A stretch of 64,000 nucleotides of DNA, taken from the NCBI GenBank assembly GCA_015680905.1, contig CM027377.1, positions 65,493,501 through 65,557,500 on the forward strand, in the 5' to 3' direction. A model generated the notes under the pieces. That model was given only the letters and a program-made list of their open reading frames with translations, had not been told where the DNA came from and searched no databases. Origin of the DNA: Coptis chinensis. Its lineage: Eukaryota; Streptophyta; Magnoliopsida; Ranunculales; Ranunculaceae. The stretch's first letter is position 1, and each line of letters opens with the position of its first letter. Made by a program: the position numbers and the translations under genes. This document shows, piece by piece, positions 1-10,560 of the stretch.

Positions 1-105
1 AAATGTATGATTTGAATGTGAGACATTGTGCATAGGGGCTTGAGCTAATTTAGGAGCTGAGATAACTAAATCATGGTTTTGTCTTTGTTAACTTATTGCT
101 TGTAG

Positions 106-360
106 GCGAGGGATCCAGCACGCTCACAATCACATGGTGATTCTTCTAGAGGGATGGAATTATGTGAATTGATTAACATGCATCGAGAAGTTGTTGCCAA
201 GGGAAGGGCAACAAGAGCAAATATCATTCTTGATGCAACTCTGGATACCCCAATGGACATTTACAACGTCTGTGTGTGCCTTGTCATTGACCTCACTGAG
301 CGCTTATTTGGATCCAAAAGAACATTCGGGGAGCTACACCTTCCTACAGCAGTCAAATGA
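106..360 (+). pseudogene. Exon-like ORF inside the CACTA fragment, unrecognised
   Basis: A splice-acceptor-like TTGCTTGTAG ends at 105, and an open frame runs from there through ATG 154 to a TGA at 358-360, 84 codons in all. It is hydrophilic at first (ARDPARSQSHGDSSRG), then carries a charged stretch (GRATRANIILDATLDTPMDI). I do not recognise the family. From its place in a CACTA element it could be an exon of the accessory (TnpA-like) ORF or of a captured gene. There is no independent support for function. Confidence 0.2.
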
Positions 361-490
361 CCGAAGGATTTTACTCGTTTTCTTTAGGTACGGTATTCTA
401 TTTGTCTGTGTTATCATTTCTTTACTTCTTGTGTTTGTGTGTGTATGACTTGGCTTTATTTCTTGTGATTTTAGGATAAGTGTGATTTTC

Positions 491-547
491 GGCCAAGTAT
501 ATATACTGCTTAGAATGACTAGTTATGGCCAAGTATATATACTGCTT
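491..547 (+). repeat. Short direct repeat, 21-bp unit, two copies
   Basis: GGCCAAGTATATATACTGCTT occurs at 491-511 and again at 527-547, separated by 15 bases. The copies are identical. No function is evident; it may be a replication slip in noncoding DNA. Confidence 0.7.
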
Positions 548-886
548 CTAGTTTAGCTTGTTTTTTTTAAGCTAAATATAATAACATACAGTTTTTATGG
601 TACGGAAGAGTTGTTGCACTTGCATGATTCATTGCCCAATACCAACTATTGTATCTTATCAGAGGTCAAAGGATGCTAGTGTCTCATTAGTGTCTCTGAT
701 GTTGAACTGGATATATGGTGTTTGGAGGACAAAGTTGACAATTTATGGACCCAATTGTATAACACTCATCTGCACTGCTTGTCAAACTTACCTACTCACA
801 TAAAGAGTTATTCATTTTCAACTATTATTAAGCCAATGCGGATCTGATCTTTTAACTGGAGATTCCCCTCTCGTGTAAAAATCACC

Positions 887-1519
887 TGAATAACTCTGAG
901 AGTACTTCTTTTAATTGGGTGTTGTGGTTTCTGAGAGGGTACTCCTCACTTTCCACATTGCTCTGCCTCTATTGCCGAACACAGTGTGTTGTTTGTTGTC
1001 TTAAAAGAAAATGAGGTGTTGTCATATGAAATTTGCATGTGTCTGACTCTGTAAAGTACCACCATCTGACTTAGAAATAGCCAGCCTAGATGGGCTTTGA
1101 ACACCGAGCTAGATGGGCCTATTCCAAGTTTGATGAGCATACAATTCCAATACAGAGCTAACAAGTTATGAGCTCTAGTAATATTTAATATCTCTAATCC
1201 ATCCAAGTACACCAAATGAGAGAAACATCTCTACATGAGAGTATGAGACATTACTAGAGCAGCTGTGTTTTCGACCATTGCTATATGTTCTCTGTTCAAA
1301 TAACCAGCAGGCTCAAGCCTTACAAGTAGATGGAAACACGCAAGACATAGCTACTAAAGAGCTCAACTAGAACAAAATGTATCGCCTCTGCTGCTGCAGT
1401 TCTACTTTAGAACAACATAACCTCCTCCTCCGACAATTTTTCACAATATCTGAAAACAAATTATCCATTTGAATAACTCTGAGAGTACTTCTTTTAACTG
1501 GGTGTTGTGGTTTCTGAGA
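887..1519 (+). repeat. Dispersed direct repeat, about 50-bp unit (887-936 and 1470-1519)
   Basis: The segment starting TGAATAACTCTGAGAGTACT is present at 887 and at 1470 with one or two mismatches over about 50 bases, about 580 bases apart. The sequence between the copies contains no recognisable gene. It lies in the presumed CACTA interior. Confidence 0.6.
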
Positions 1520-1991
1520 GTACTTCTTTTACACTTTCTTCTTGATCAAGTTATGGTAGTAGTACTGATCGATCTCAAGTAGTTTCTTTGATATGTTAAA
1601 CAGTACAATCTGTGGCTAATTATGAACTGCAAATGGGCTGCATTCAATTCTTTCCATCCTTGTCTGGTCTACCAATTGCTTTACCATAATAAAAAGTACT
1701 AGTAACATTTATGGGCTTCCTTGTTGCATGTAAACTGTTTTGATTCTTATGGACTTTTTGGTTCAGTGGAAAATTTTATTGGATGAAAATTGTGATAGGA
1801 CTTAATTCTTACTAGAATATTGTTTGTTAAGTGCAAAAAGACTTAAATAAAGCAATTGGGGGGTTGAGGTTAGTTTGTATCTGTCATGTTTTGTATGTTG
1901 ATAGTATTTGTTGTCACTAGTGTTTTGTTATTTCAGTCTCAGGCATTTAAAGAGTTCTGTTTTTAAAGAAACATCTTATTATCTGTTTCAG

Positions 1992-2095
1992 GTTCTACTG
2001 AGTTTCCATTAATGAATACACACAACAAGAGGCGGGAAGTCGAGGATGGAGAATTCCACCAAGATATGATGTATCTTAAAAGCAATTGGTACTAG
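1992..2095 (+). pseudogene. Terminal exon-like fragment, unrecognised
   Basis: A polypyrimidine tract and CAG precede 1992, and the frame starting at 1993 stays open for about 34 codons to a TAG at 2093-2095. The peptide contains MNTHNKRREVEDGEF and ends in KSNWY. The family is not recognised. It may be the last exon of the CACTA accessory ORF, because it lies about 400 bases before the element terminus. Confidence 0.2.
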
Positions 2096-2511
2096 AAGAA
2101 TACACTATTATTTGTTTTGTTTCTATGGATGGATATCCTGAACTTTTTAGGAACTTAGTACCATTTAACGACTAAATGTTTTGGCTGAGTTTTCTATTTT
2201 GAGTTTTGGTTGAGTTTCTATGGATGGAATATCCTCAACAAGTAAATGGGCTTTGTCTATTACTGCACACTTCAAAAGGCACAAGTATCTGTTTATTACT
2301 GATGTTATTAATGCTACAGAACTGTAGGGGCATTTTTTGGCCCTGATTCATTCTTTTTTTAAAAAATAAATGAAAAAAAAAGACACTTGTCAAGTGTTGT
2401 AGAAAAAAAAAACTGCAAAAAAAACGGGTCACCATACGACACCTAAAAGTGTCTTTTTTTTTGGAAAAACGACATCCAAAAGTGTCTTTTTTCAACATAT
2501 ATGGTGTAGTG

Positions 2512-2993
2512 TCATCTTCTTCAAAACGAGAAAATAATGAGCAAAGAATAACACACTTCTTCTTCATTGTATTTGTACTTATCAAGATGTGATCTAGAAA
2601 CTCAATTAAGCTAGCTTTATTGAAGGTTTTATAATGTTGTTAATGGTGGTTACAAATCACTCTAGTTCTCTCTATTTTTCTCTCTAATTTACAAGAAATG
2701 CGAGAATCTCATAATGAATTTCTCTTTCCTTGTTTGGTCTTTATATAGTCATCTTCCTTATTTGATCTCTAATCATCTCTTGACGCGTGTTCATCTTCTT
2801 CCTCCTTCTTCCGCAAAATATAGAAGTTAGAGATATCGACTCGACTCTTATATCGATATCTCAGTTTATAGTACGAAATTAATGGTTTAAATATCAGTTA
2901 GTATGATTTTTGTCAATCATAACGCCCCCTCTCAAAATCTTCAAATTATTTTAAGGATGAAAATTTGAACTTTTCGTTTGAAATTAAATCGCT
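2512..2993 (-). repeat. LTR-like repeat, copy 1 (second copy at 63496-64000)
   Basis: About 480 bases are closely similar, with a few substitutions and short indels, to the last 505 bases of the window. Read on the minus strand it has LTR-like traits: a purine run GAGAGGGGGCG at about 2923-2934 that could be a polypurine tract, a following TGATTGAC that could open an LTR, and a TATA-type ACTATATAAAGACC (near 2740). Homology stops exactly at the CACTA end (2511/2512), so the CACTA element probably interrupts this copy. No coding sequence is present, so the lineage cannot be given. Confidence 0.5.
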
Positions 2994-3346
2994 ACTATTT
3001 AGGGCCTAAGAATTTTTGGCCCATATTGGATGTTTAAAAAGGCTGCATCTTCTCTCTCTTACTCACTTTGATCAAATGTTATATAGACTACCACGACCAC
3101 GATCAAAAAGCTAAATTTAAACAGAGTGGATGTATAAATCTTGGATCGATCAAATGCTATATAGACTACCGAGACCAAGTTTTGTAGGTTCTTTTTGTTA
3201 AGTATGGAGCTTTATCGCACGTGAGGTGAGTTTCCAAATTGAATTGGAAAGCTTAACCGCCAATATCCTTGTCGAGCAGCTAATGGGTTTTAGGAAACCA
3301 TACGAATTTAGAAACCAACTTCCCACGGTTTTGGAACTCGGGTTTC

Positions 3347-3356
3347 TATATAAATA
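3347..3356 (+). promoter_or_regulatory. TATA box-like element
   Basis: TATATAAATA is followed about 30 bases later by a purine-rich, leader-like sequence without long ORFs, and a (TC)n tract begins near 3605. This is what a plant core promoter or an LTR promoter looks like. Whether it is used is unknown. Confidence 0.3.
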
Positions 3357-4985
3357 CCCCACTACATATTGAGTTTTAATAAGGCACAACTAAGAGAGCT
3401 CATAGTGTACGGGGCGCGTAGCAAATACATTGTTGGAGTGATAATTAGTGTAAGACAATAGCCAAATTTGTGAGTGCATTGTGATAATGCAATAACATAA
3501 ATTTGTGAGTGCCAAAATTGTGTGTGTGAGAGAGAGAGATTGGTGTTTGTGTATCTCTTTTCCACTTGACTTCATCTCTACACGTATAACAGATCATCAG
3601 TAGGTCTCTCTCTCTCTCTCTTCGTTACTTAATGTTGTTCGCTTTGTGAACTTTAATTGATTTCTAAAATATATTTGATTGGTTTTAGGACACCCGTATG
3701 TTGGTTTAATTTAGATAAGACCAAGTTTAATGTTTTTGAATACTAATTATCTCTTATAAGATACCCATTTTTTTTTATTGATGCTTAACTATTCTCAATG
3801 TGAAATTCGAATGGTTGATTTATTTATTTATTTTTATTTTGATGGTTTTGTTTATATAGTCCCCATTTAAAAAAAAAATCATTTCATTAATACCAAATAC
3901 TATTGCAATAGCAATATGTGTCTCATTTTGTCATTCATTGCGGTTAGATAGTACTGTCTTTGGTCAGTTCTCACCACTTTGCTTTATTAAGCAATTAAGT
4001 TGCTTTGTACTTAGACAATCTACATTAAAGTACTTTGTATTAAGTACTTTTTTTCATGCTTTGAGCTAAAATCAATGCCAAATGAACATACTACTCATAA
4101 GAAACATATGATGTGAATATAAAACTCGGTGACTCCGACTTGCGTTGGATGAAGTACTTTAAGCAACTCAGTATCATTGCAACTAAAGTATTCATGCCAA
4201 TATGTCACACACAAATAGAATATAAGAAGTTTATATGTCATTTCTTTGCTCTATTTCTTTGGCATCGAATCTAATACGGTATTCATATTATCTCGATTAT
4301 CTGGTAAAAAAAACGTTTATTCACTGTACACAAGGTGATTGACATTGATATTTATGAGCATGCGATTCAATCAGCGACCTACTTGCTACATTAGTGAATG
4401 AAAATGCCAAAAATATTAGCAAGTAACTGTGCTATATATGAACATTTGCAGGTTATTTTACCTCTATAAGAAATCTGATTTCTTGAAATTAGTGAATGAA
4501 AATGGCATTTGATTATGAACTACCCTGAATTTTGAATGCATACATGAACCATACCAGTCAAATAGTACTTTAGAAGTGTAAATAGCAATTTCATTAATTT
4601 CTATTTGTCGCATGTTACAGAGGCTCTTGCATTTCAATTTATATTGATTCTGTTAGTTTGTTGATGGCCTCTGTTCCTTGATCTTGAAGTTTTTTGTTTG
4701 ACAAAGGCAATTCCAAGTTTCATTAATTATATTGGTTAGTCTTTGTTTCATTCCTAACCTATGGAAAAATATTCTAGCAAATGATATATATACTCATGTC
4801 AGTTTCAATTTTCGCGATGCGGTAATTGTATATAAATATTATAACAAAGACATATAAACCTTGTCCCGATGCATGACTAGGCATTTTGGCTCTCTTTGGA
4901 GTTCGAATATCAGAATACGTAAATTATTTGTTTATCCTTGAGCAGGAGTTGTTGTTCACCTTCCTACTGAAGTAAAGACTAGAAG

Positions 4986-5228
4986 ATGCGTGGGAGAAAG
5001 TGCATCCAAACTAAGAGACCTACTGGAAAGCAAATGATACTTCATACATTATGTGAGTATGGACGTTAATTAATTAGACCTATATTATTTTAACCTATCC
5101 CGGTGTGTCCGATGCCTTTTGATTTTTACATATCTAGTCTTTTTGTTTCTATAGGTGGAGCAAGGCATCTTAGTCTCGTGAGAGTTTTCCAGAGAAGATA
5201 CTCACAAACTTCATCTATACTACAATGA
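4986..5228 (+). CDS. Possible small spliced ORF (about 47 codons), speculative
   Basis: An acceptor-like GAGCAG precedes 4946. ATG 4986 opens 22 codons (MRGRKCIQTKRPTGKQMILH...) up to a strong donor GTGAGT at 5053. A matching acceptor TTTCTATAG ends at 5154, and the frame continues in phase for about 24 codons to TGA at 5226-5228. The predicted product is about 47 residues and very basic at its start. I know no family for it. Splice-consensus matches arise by chance in this sequence class, so this is only a candidate. The TATA-like block at 3347 lies about 1.6 kb upstream with intron-like DNA between. Confidence 0.15.
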
Positions 5229-6507
5229 CTTAGTAGCAAAAGCTTGTTTCCTAAATTAATCTCAGATATCTATACATCTCCCTAGCGGAGAACGAGGATT
5301 AATTCCTTTAAAACTTAAGTTAATATGCATACAATAATTAAAACATCTACATATGAACATGCATACAGTGAGACTTACATTAAACTGTACAAGCATGGCC
5401 GTTTCTAGATCCTTTAGAGAGCGTCCCTAAATAGGTTCTCATAGGTCTGTGTCGAGACACAAATTCGCTCTTAATTTTTCCACTTAAGTTTCGCTAACTC
5501 CAGTGTGCAGTGGGCACACGTTTCCTCACATACTTGATGACAGTTAGAGGAGCCAAGGTCGATCAATCACATCTACTACTTATTATCACACCATCCTACT
5601 CCTAATTGAGCTAGATGTCTTTATTAGGTATTGTGGGGCTTAGGTGGTGGTGCAGAAGAAAATGGGAATGGAAAATAAAAAATGACAAGTATGAGAGAAT
5701 AAGGTCTTCATGATATTTATACTAGAGAAATCCTTGTTTTCTTTTCCTGCTTCTACCTGAGTTTTCCTACTTTGCTCTTAAGCCTTTAGACTCCTTTTTA
5801 TCTGATTTTGATTTTGATTTTTTTTTTTCAAAAACTTAAGAAACATAATTCTATATTTCTTTCCTGAAGCAAGTAACTGACTTTTATTTGGGACAAGTCT
5901 TTCTCTTTATTTTTCTACATTTCTTCCTATTTCTCATACTCATCATTTAGGTAGGTTATTTTATTTGGAGTTAATAAATGGGTAAAGAATTTTTGGTGAA
6001 AGTGAAAGGTTTGATGAAAGGTTAAGTGGAGTGACTAGCGGTAAAATTTGTAACAGGTATGAATTTTTTGTTATGTCGATCCAAAGACGGCCTAAATTCT
6101 CGCCTAGGGTTCAGATGGTGATCAAGTAAGTAGACGCGTGCTTTTCTCTATTCGGAAAAACTACTCCTCTGTGTCATTACTCACATATCACACATATCGA
6201 GACTTTTTGGTTAGATTCTCACAGGATTGATAATTCAAGTAGACTAACCGTGGGTTCCAGAAACTTACTTCTATGTACAATCGATGATACTCAGTGCATG
6301 AATACTCATGAAAAATGTAACAACTAATGTGTACGTATTATCTTAAGTTTCTTAAGAAGAAATCCTAATTCAACTGCTAATGCGAGATTTCTAGACGATT
6401 TTCATCATCGAAAAGGAAACAAGACTTTGTCCTTAAGTACATACACTAATAAGAAAGTAGAAACTATATACAGTCTACAAGTTGCCTAATTTTTGCTACA
6501 GGTTTAA

Positions 6508-6521
6508 AGCACCCCCAAACT
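6508..6521 (-). other. Polypurine-like tract next to env-like remnants
   Basis: On the minus strand this reads CAGTTTGGGGGTGC, a purine/G run downstream of the env-like ORF remnants at 7176-9498, where the 3' end of a minus-strand gypsy element would be expected. An LTR would then extend towards lower coordinates, but I could not identify its mate. Confidence 0.25.
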
Positions 6522-7175
6522 GAATGATACTTAGTCCTCGAAGTATCAATAGATAAAGAAGGAACTTACCTGAGAACTGTGAGCAAAATTAGGGTTGGAA
6601 TGCTGGAACAGAAAGTTATTATAACATAATATATTATACATAAATAACAAAGAACAACAATAACATAGGAAAAACTAATATAGACAATTAGATTTATATA
6701 CACATTAGCCATCATCAAATTTACCATCCAGTAGGTCCTGATGTTCTCGCATCATCCCACGTGAAATGCATTTCCTTAGCATCGCGCCAAAAGATAATGG
6801 TTTGCCAAATGGTGCTCTATTTTTGTTCTCCGGATTCGTTCAAATGTGCCAACATTTTTCATTGTTTGTGTAACAACGAACATGCCTCAGGTACCGTGAA
6901 GGATGTCGCCATTGCCAAAACCTTAATGAACGAATTATTCTGTTCGCCAGGCACATAGAGTCTACTTTAACCCAGTCATGAAAAGTAGCAGAAAACTGTG
7001 GGAAATGTGTCCTCATAATTCGGCAAGCGGTTACAGGTAAAAGTAGATACTGATGGCGAACAGTGAGAGCTATTTTCAGATTAGAAATAACACAGTTTAA
7101 GATATCAAAGAATGTATGACCTTGAGTAGGAGCATTAAATACGACACAGGTAGCATCATTGGTAGTAGAAAAATG

Positions 7176-7784
7176 TTAATCTCCCATGATGTTCAAAAGG
7201 ATAAACAACATCGCATTCCCCACGTTCATGGTCATGCTTACTAAGGGAATGATGATGTCTGGCCATCTACCAGGTGCATCTCCTTCTTCTTTAATTGTAA
7301 GACCATTACCATATGTTGCGCGAAAAGCAGGCCATGAAAAGGAACGGGTAAAGTTCTGGATGATGTATGGCCATGTTGCTGCCGGCTCGTGATATGGAAG
7401 ATCCAAAGTTAGGGCAAGCATTGGCTCAGAAAAGATATGGTGTGTGCCACCAACTTAGATTGTGAACCCGACTAAGAAGAAGCCGTGAGCATGGTTGAAT
7501 GCTGGTGTGTCCCCCATATTGGAATAAAAGTATGTAGCCAAACTTGGAGAGTAAGTTTGGTCCGGTCGAAGAACAAGGGAAAACCACCCGATGTTAATGA
7601 TGTAATCACGGAAATGAAGGTTGTAAGCATCGAAATCCATCATTGCCTGGAAAGATTGCTCAGGAATGATTTTAAGTGTATCCATGCTTGATGAAGAAAA
7701 TTTAGTAGGAGCAGAGAGTCTTGGCAGACTATCAATCAGTGTGCGAAAACGTCCAAAATGAAGTAGCCACATTGTGTAAAGCAA
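7176..7784 (-). pseudogene. Degenerate plant transposon/env-like protein domain
   Basis: Two minus-strand frames (7784-7455 and 7421-7176), separated by a stop near 7455, together show a GW..L, then a Tyr-rich ATYFYSNM, a G-F turn and a closing LTLDLP pattern. That resembles the plant-specific transposon protein domain found in the third ORF of Athila-like and other plant gypsy elements (known family; the match here is by pattern only). Similar domains appear at 9004-9498 and 25973-26407. The reading frame is broken, and no start is assigned. It is probably the 3' ORF of a decayed minus-strand gypsy element. Confidence 0.35.
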
Positions 7785-8109
7785 TGTGAGGGTCCTATCA
7801 GAAGAAAATCAAGTATGTCTCCCACACCTGATAGATAAAGATATATATGAAGAAAAGTGTCCAATAAAGTCTGACTGGATGGATGGAAGAGTATGGAAGA
7901 AGATAGACCCCTCCTGTAATCAAATTTAAAATAGCAGGTTAAAATTTGATTATTGGCTATTAATAACAACTTGAATTATGACAATCTTAGTAGGCATACT
8001 CGTTAAACTTTTCTTACAAAAGAAGACACGAGATAATAACAAATTTTTTATTATTCGAGCACACGACGAAAAACTTAAGTAATAATTTATTTATTTATTT
8101 ATTTATTTT

Positions 8110-8114
<5 letters not shown>

Positions 8115-8194
<80 letters not shown>
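8115..8194. repeat. (TA)n microsatellite, about 80 bp
   Basis: An uninterrupted TA dinucleotide run of about 40 units is preceded by a short (TTTA)n tract at about 8085-8107. It is likely to be length-variable. An apparent ORF through it only encodes alternating Tyr-Ile and is not a gene. Confidence 0.95.
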
Positions 8195-8195
<1 letters not shown>

Positions 8196-8197
<2 letters not shown>

Positions 8198-8680
8198 AAA
8201 ATCATGGACCAGGATGACGATGATGATGGGCATGGGGACACAAATCGGCACAACACTGTTTAGTTCATCAATTTGTTGGCCGAGCTGAAGTTGAATGGCC
8301 CCCTGGTTGGCAGAGAGCGTAGTTTGATTCTCCATTAGGAGAGCGTGATTTTCCAAGGACTGAGAGTAATTTTCTAAGATTGCCTCCTGTTCAATATTGT
8401 GCATTGCTTTACGTTCTTGGAATTCCAGAAGACTTTTGATGATGATTTCCTAGTGTGCGTGTAGTTCCTGCATGCCTTGGTGAAGAAAATGAATGCCTTC
8501 CATAGGATTAAAAATGTTATTCATGGCATTTTCATCAAAGAAATGTTCAGAGTATAAGCTTTGGTCTTCTTGTTCATCTGTCAAAGTGTCCGAGTCCAAA
8601 ACCCGAAGACAAATGTGTGAATTCTGAGAAGGGTCGCTTTTTGAAGAGGTATTTCTGGATAAATAGCTGGATAACCCCAA
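8196..8680 (-). pseudogene. Env-like ORF C-terminal remnant with heptad-rich stretch
   Basis: Minus-strand frames 8680-8450 and 8404-8196 encode acidic, Gln/Asn/Leu-rich peptides (for example NYSQSLENHALLMENQTT) with the spacing of a coiled coil. The peptides follow the env-like domain at 9498-9004 in the same orientation. The region has the same place and character as the tail of the paralogous ORF at 25608-25985 (...MRRISHRMEALRTMNTGMRN). Stops break it and the (TA)n tract truncates it. Function is unknown. Confidence 0.35.
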
Positions 8681-9003
8681 CGCATCATAATTTTCGATAC
8701 TAAAGTAGGAAGAGGTGCTAACCTTTTTTTAGGCCTGGTGATCAAGTTCCAAAGATGTTAAATTATGCAAAAATCATCCCTTTGATTTTGCATAATCCAT
8801 AGTAGGTGGAGTTGAGGTTTTGTCACTTTAGATGTTTGTGATGTACCTGCCACATTGTGTCCTAACTAGTGGAGCACAGCTCGTTGATTATGTTTCAAAG
8901 AGCATTGAAGAACAACATAATGTTTGTTTCTGATTTTGCCACGAGATACAGTGGCCTGTAGTATTTGTTTGACGGTATCAAATGGTGACTCTTGAATATG
9001 GAA

Positions 9004-9498
9004 CTACGGGTTAGTTATTGGAATTTGAAGTATGTCGGAGATAATTTCTCTAGTCAATTCAAATCGTTGTACATGGGCATGAAAATAGAATTTACCATGT
9101 TCAGGTCTGCTAAATTGGTAGAACATCAAAACCAATTCTCTGGAATAAGCAGCTTCTGAATGATATAGAAGAGGCATCCATCCTCGACGTACAGTTTCTG
9201 TGTCAAAATATGGAGAAAGCAGGCCGTCATCAAAAAAATTCAAATAATTTTTCTTGGGCACTATCTTTCTTGGTTGATCCATTTGAAAGTATAAGTGAGG
9301 GAAGGATATTGAAGAATGCGTGAAATGAAAATGGCTGAAAAGAAGAGATTTATAGCCAATATATAAGTCTGTACGAATCAGGATGCCAAGTGCAGTTAGA
9401 TCCAGAATTAATATGTGGAAAACACAAGTGAAACATGTGTTGTTGTTACACATAATTTTGTAACAACAACTATGGGTATCCATAGTAGGTCTTTCCAT
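9004..9498 (-). pseudogene. Plant transposon/env-like protein remnant, copy A
   Basis: The frame contains FFDDGLLSPYFDTETVRRGW, then SRELVLMFYQF, and closes with LTREIISDILQIPI. It aligns residue for residue with the ORF at 25973-26407 (PFFDAEIASREW ... EDLVLKFYNN ... LTLELLSVITNIPI). This is the pattern of the domain found in the 3' ORF of plant Athila-like elements. The upstream residues look untranslated or frameshifted, and the more likely start is the MDQP near 9282. No transmembrane helix is convincing inside the aligned part. Confidence 0.4.
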
Positions 9499-9591
9499 GT
9501 CAAATTTCTAAAACAATTAATGAGGTGTTCACAATGTTAGAAAATACGGATGAAGGTTTCACATGGCAATTAGACCAACACATATTTTCTA

Positions 9592-9777
9592 TCATGAGTT
9601 GTCAAATAGGGTATTGAAAATAACGTCCCTGAGACTGTTACTGAGGTATGCAAAGAGATAGAACGTACGGAGGTGCAGTAGCCACAGTATAGTTAGACCT
9701 ACAGGTAATCTCTGAATTGATGTAGCAAACCTCAATAATGGAATATGGATAGAATGATAGAGCTGTGTGTGCGACAT
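9592..9777 (-). pseudogene. Short repeat of the env-like region
   Basis: A minus-strand frame contains ILWLLHLRTFYLFAYL. The DNA around it resembles about 7690-7785 (MWLLHFGRFRTLIDSLPRL), which suggests that part of the env-like region is duplicated. I can see no more in it. Confidence 0.25.
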
Positions 9778-9779
9778 GT

Positions 9780-10560
9780 GTTAGACCTACCGTGTAGCGT
9801 GCGCGACTTTCTATGAACAGAATGAGTTGAGATATATTGATTTATTTTTGTGAGTTATTGATTTTATTTATTTGTTATAGTTTTTATGATTTTTTTATGT
9901 TTATGATAAGGTAAAAATACAACTAATACATACAAATATTAAATAGGGGACTTCTCCATTTAATACGTAAACCGTACAAATATTTGAGAATTATTTAACA
10001 CACCATACTAATATACAAAGCGACAAAGGGAAAGAGAGATGTAGGTTACATAGATCTAGATATTATGGAGGATGTTATGCATGATTAACAGTATCACAAT
10101 GATAAATACTGTTATCAGGAAGACTTTGAATGCCGCATCACGTTACTTCTTTTCGAATTTCTCGATCGGATCCATTATGTTGAAGAATATGAGAATTTGT
10201 GAAGATTAAGTTATGGAGAGTGAGAGAATGGGATGAGTGAAGTTTGATGAGGAGAGTTGGATTTTATAGGCGAAAATCTAACCATTGTGGATATCTGACC
10301 ATTGAGCCTACTTTGGATAAGTCCGATGGACTTACTATTTGAATCAGTCCGTTGGACTTAAAGATTAGGCCCAATGCATAAAGGAACAAACTAATCTAAT
10401 ATAACAAGGGAGAGAAGTTTTATGACCAACGGCTGGGATTCATTTTAAGGGGGTATAAATCGAGGGTCGAGACGAGTGCCAAGATTACGGCCCATATGAG
10501 ATGAGTTGGATTATAAATTAATTAGATTCTAAATTGTGAAATTAAACAAACAAAACCCTT
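9780..10560. other. No recognisable gene
   Basis: AT-rich noncoding DNA. There is a diffuse duplicated phrase (gtccgatggacttact / gtccgttggacttaaag) near 10320-10360. I see no ORF, RNA gene or element end. Confidence 0.5.

Larger units (their letters stand above)
1..2511 (+). mobile_element. Right-hand part of a CACTA (En/Spm) DNA transposon
   Basis: The sequence ends at 2511 with GGTGTAGTG. Read from the other strand this is CACTACACCATATATG, the classic CACTA terminus. Just inside (about 2380-2500) are repeated subterminal motifs of the form CGACA(T/C)C(C/T)(A/T)AAAGTGTCTTTTTT, as CACTA elements usually carry. The next three bases (TCA) could be one copy of the 3-bp target duplication. The homologous repeat at 63496 runs through this point without the element and so looks like an empty site. 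The left end lies outside the window, so the matching terminus cannot be checked. Interior exon-like pieces (106-360, 1992-2095) are plus strand but were not matched to a named transposase. A solitary terminal fragment is the main alternative. Confidence 0.5.
2994..6500. other. Mostly featureless AT-rich stretch with promoter-like block
   Basis: Apart from the TATA-type block at 3347 and a possible two-exon small ORF at 4986-5228, both listed separately, I see no recognisable gene. The stretch contains short microsatellites ((TC)n at 3606-3621) and A/T-rich noncoding DNA. At 5240-6500 the composition (many atgcatac/atacatgcat words) resembles LTR or leader DNA, but I could not pair it with a second copy. 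Confidence 0.4.

Noticed and set aside
4986..5052. Basic N-terminus as a MADS-box start
   Set aside because: The MRGRK start is only superficially similar; none of the conserved MADS residues follow and the product would be too short.
8114..8404. ORF ending in a long Tyr-Ile run
   Set aside because: The run is the translation of a (TA)n microsatellite; only the upstream part belongs to the env-like remnant.
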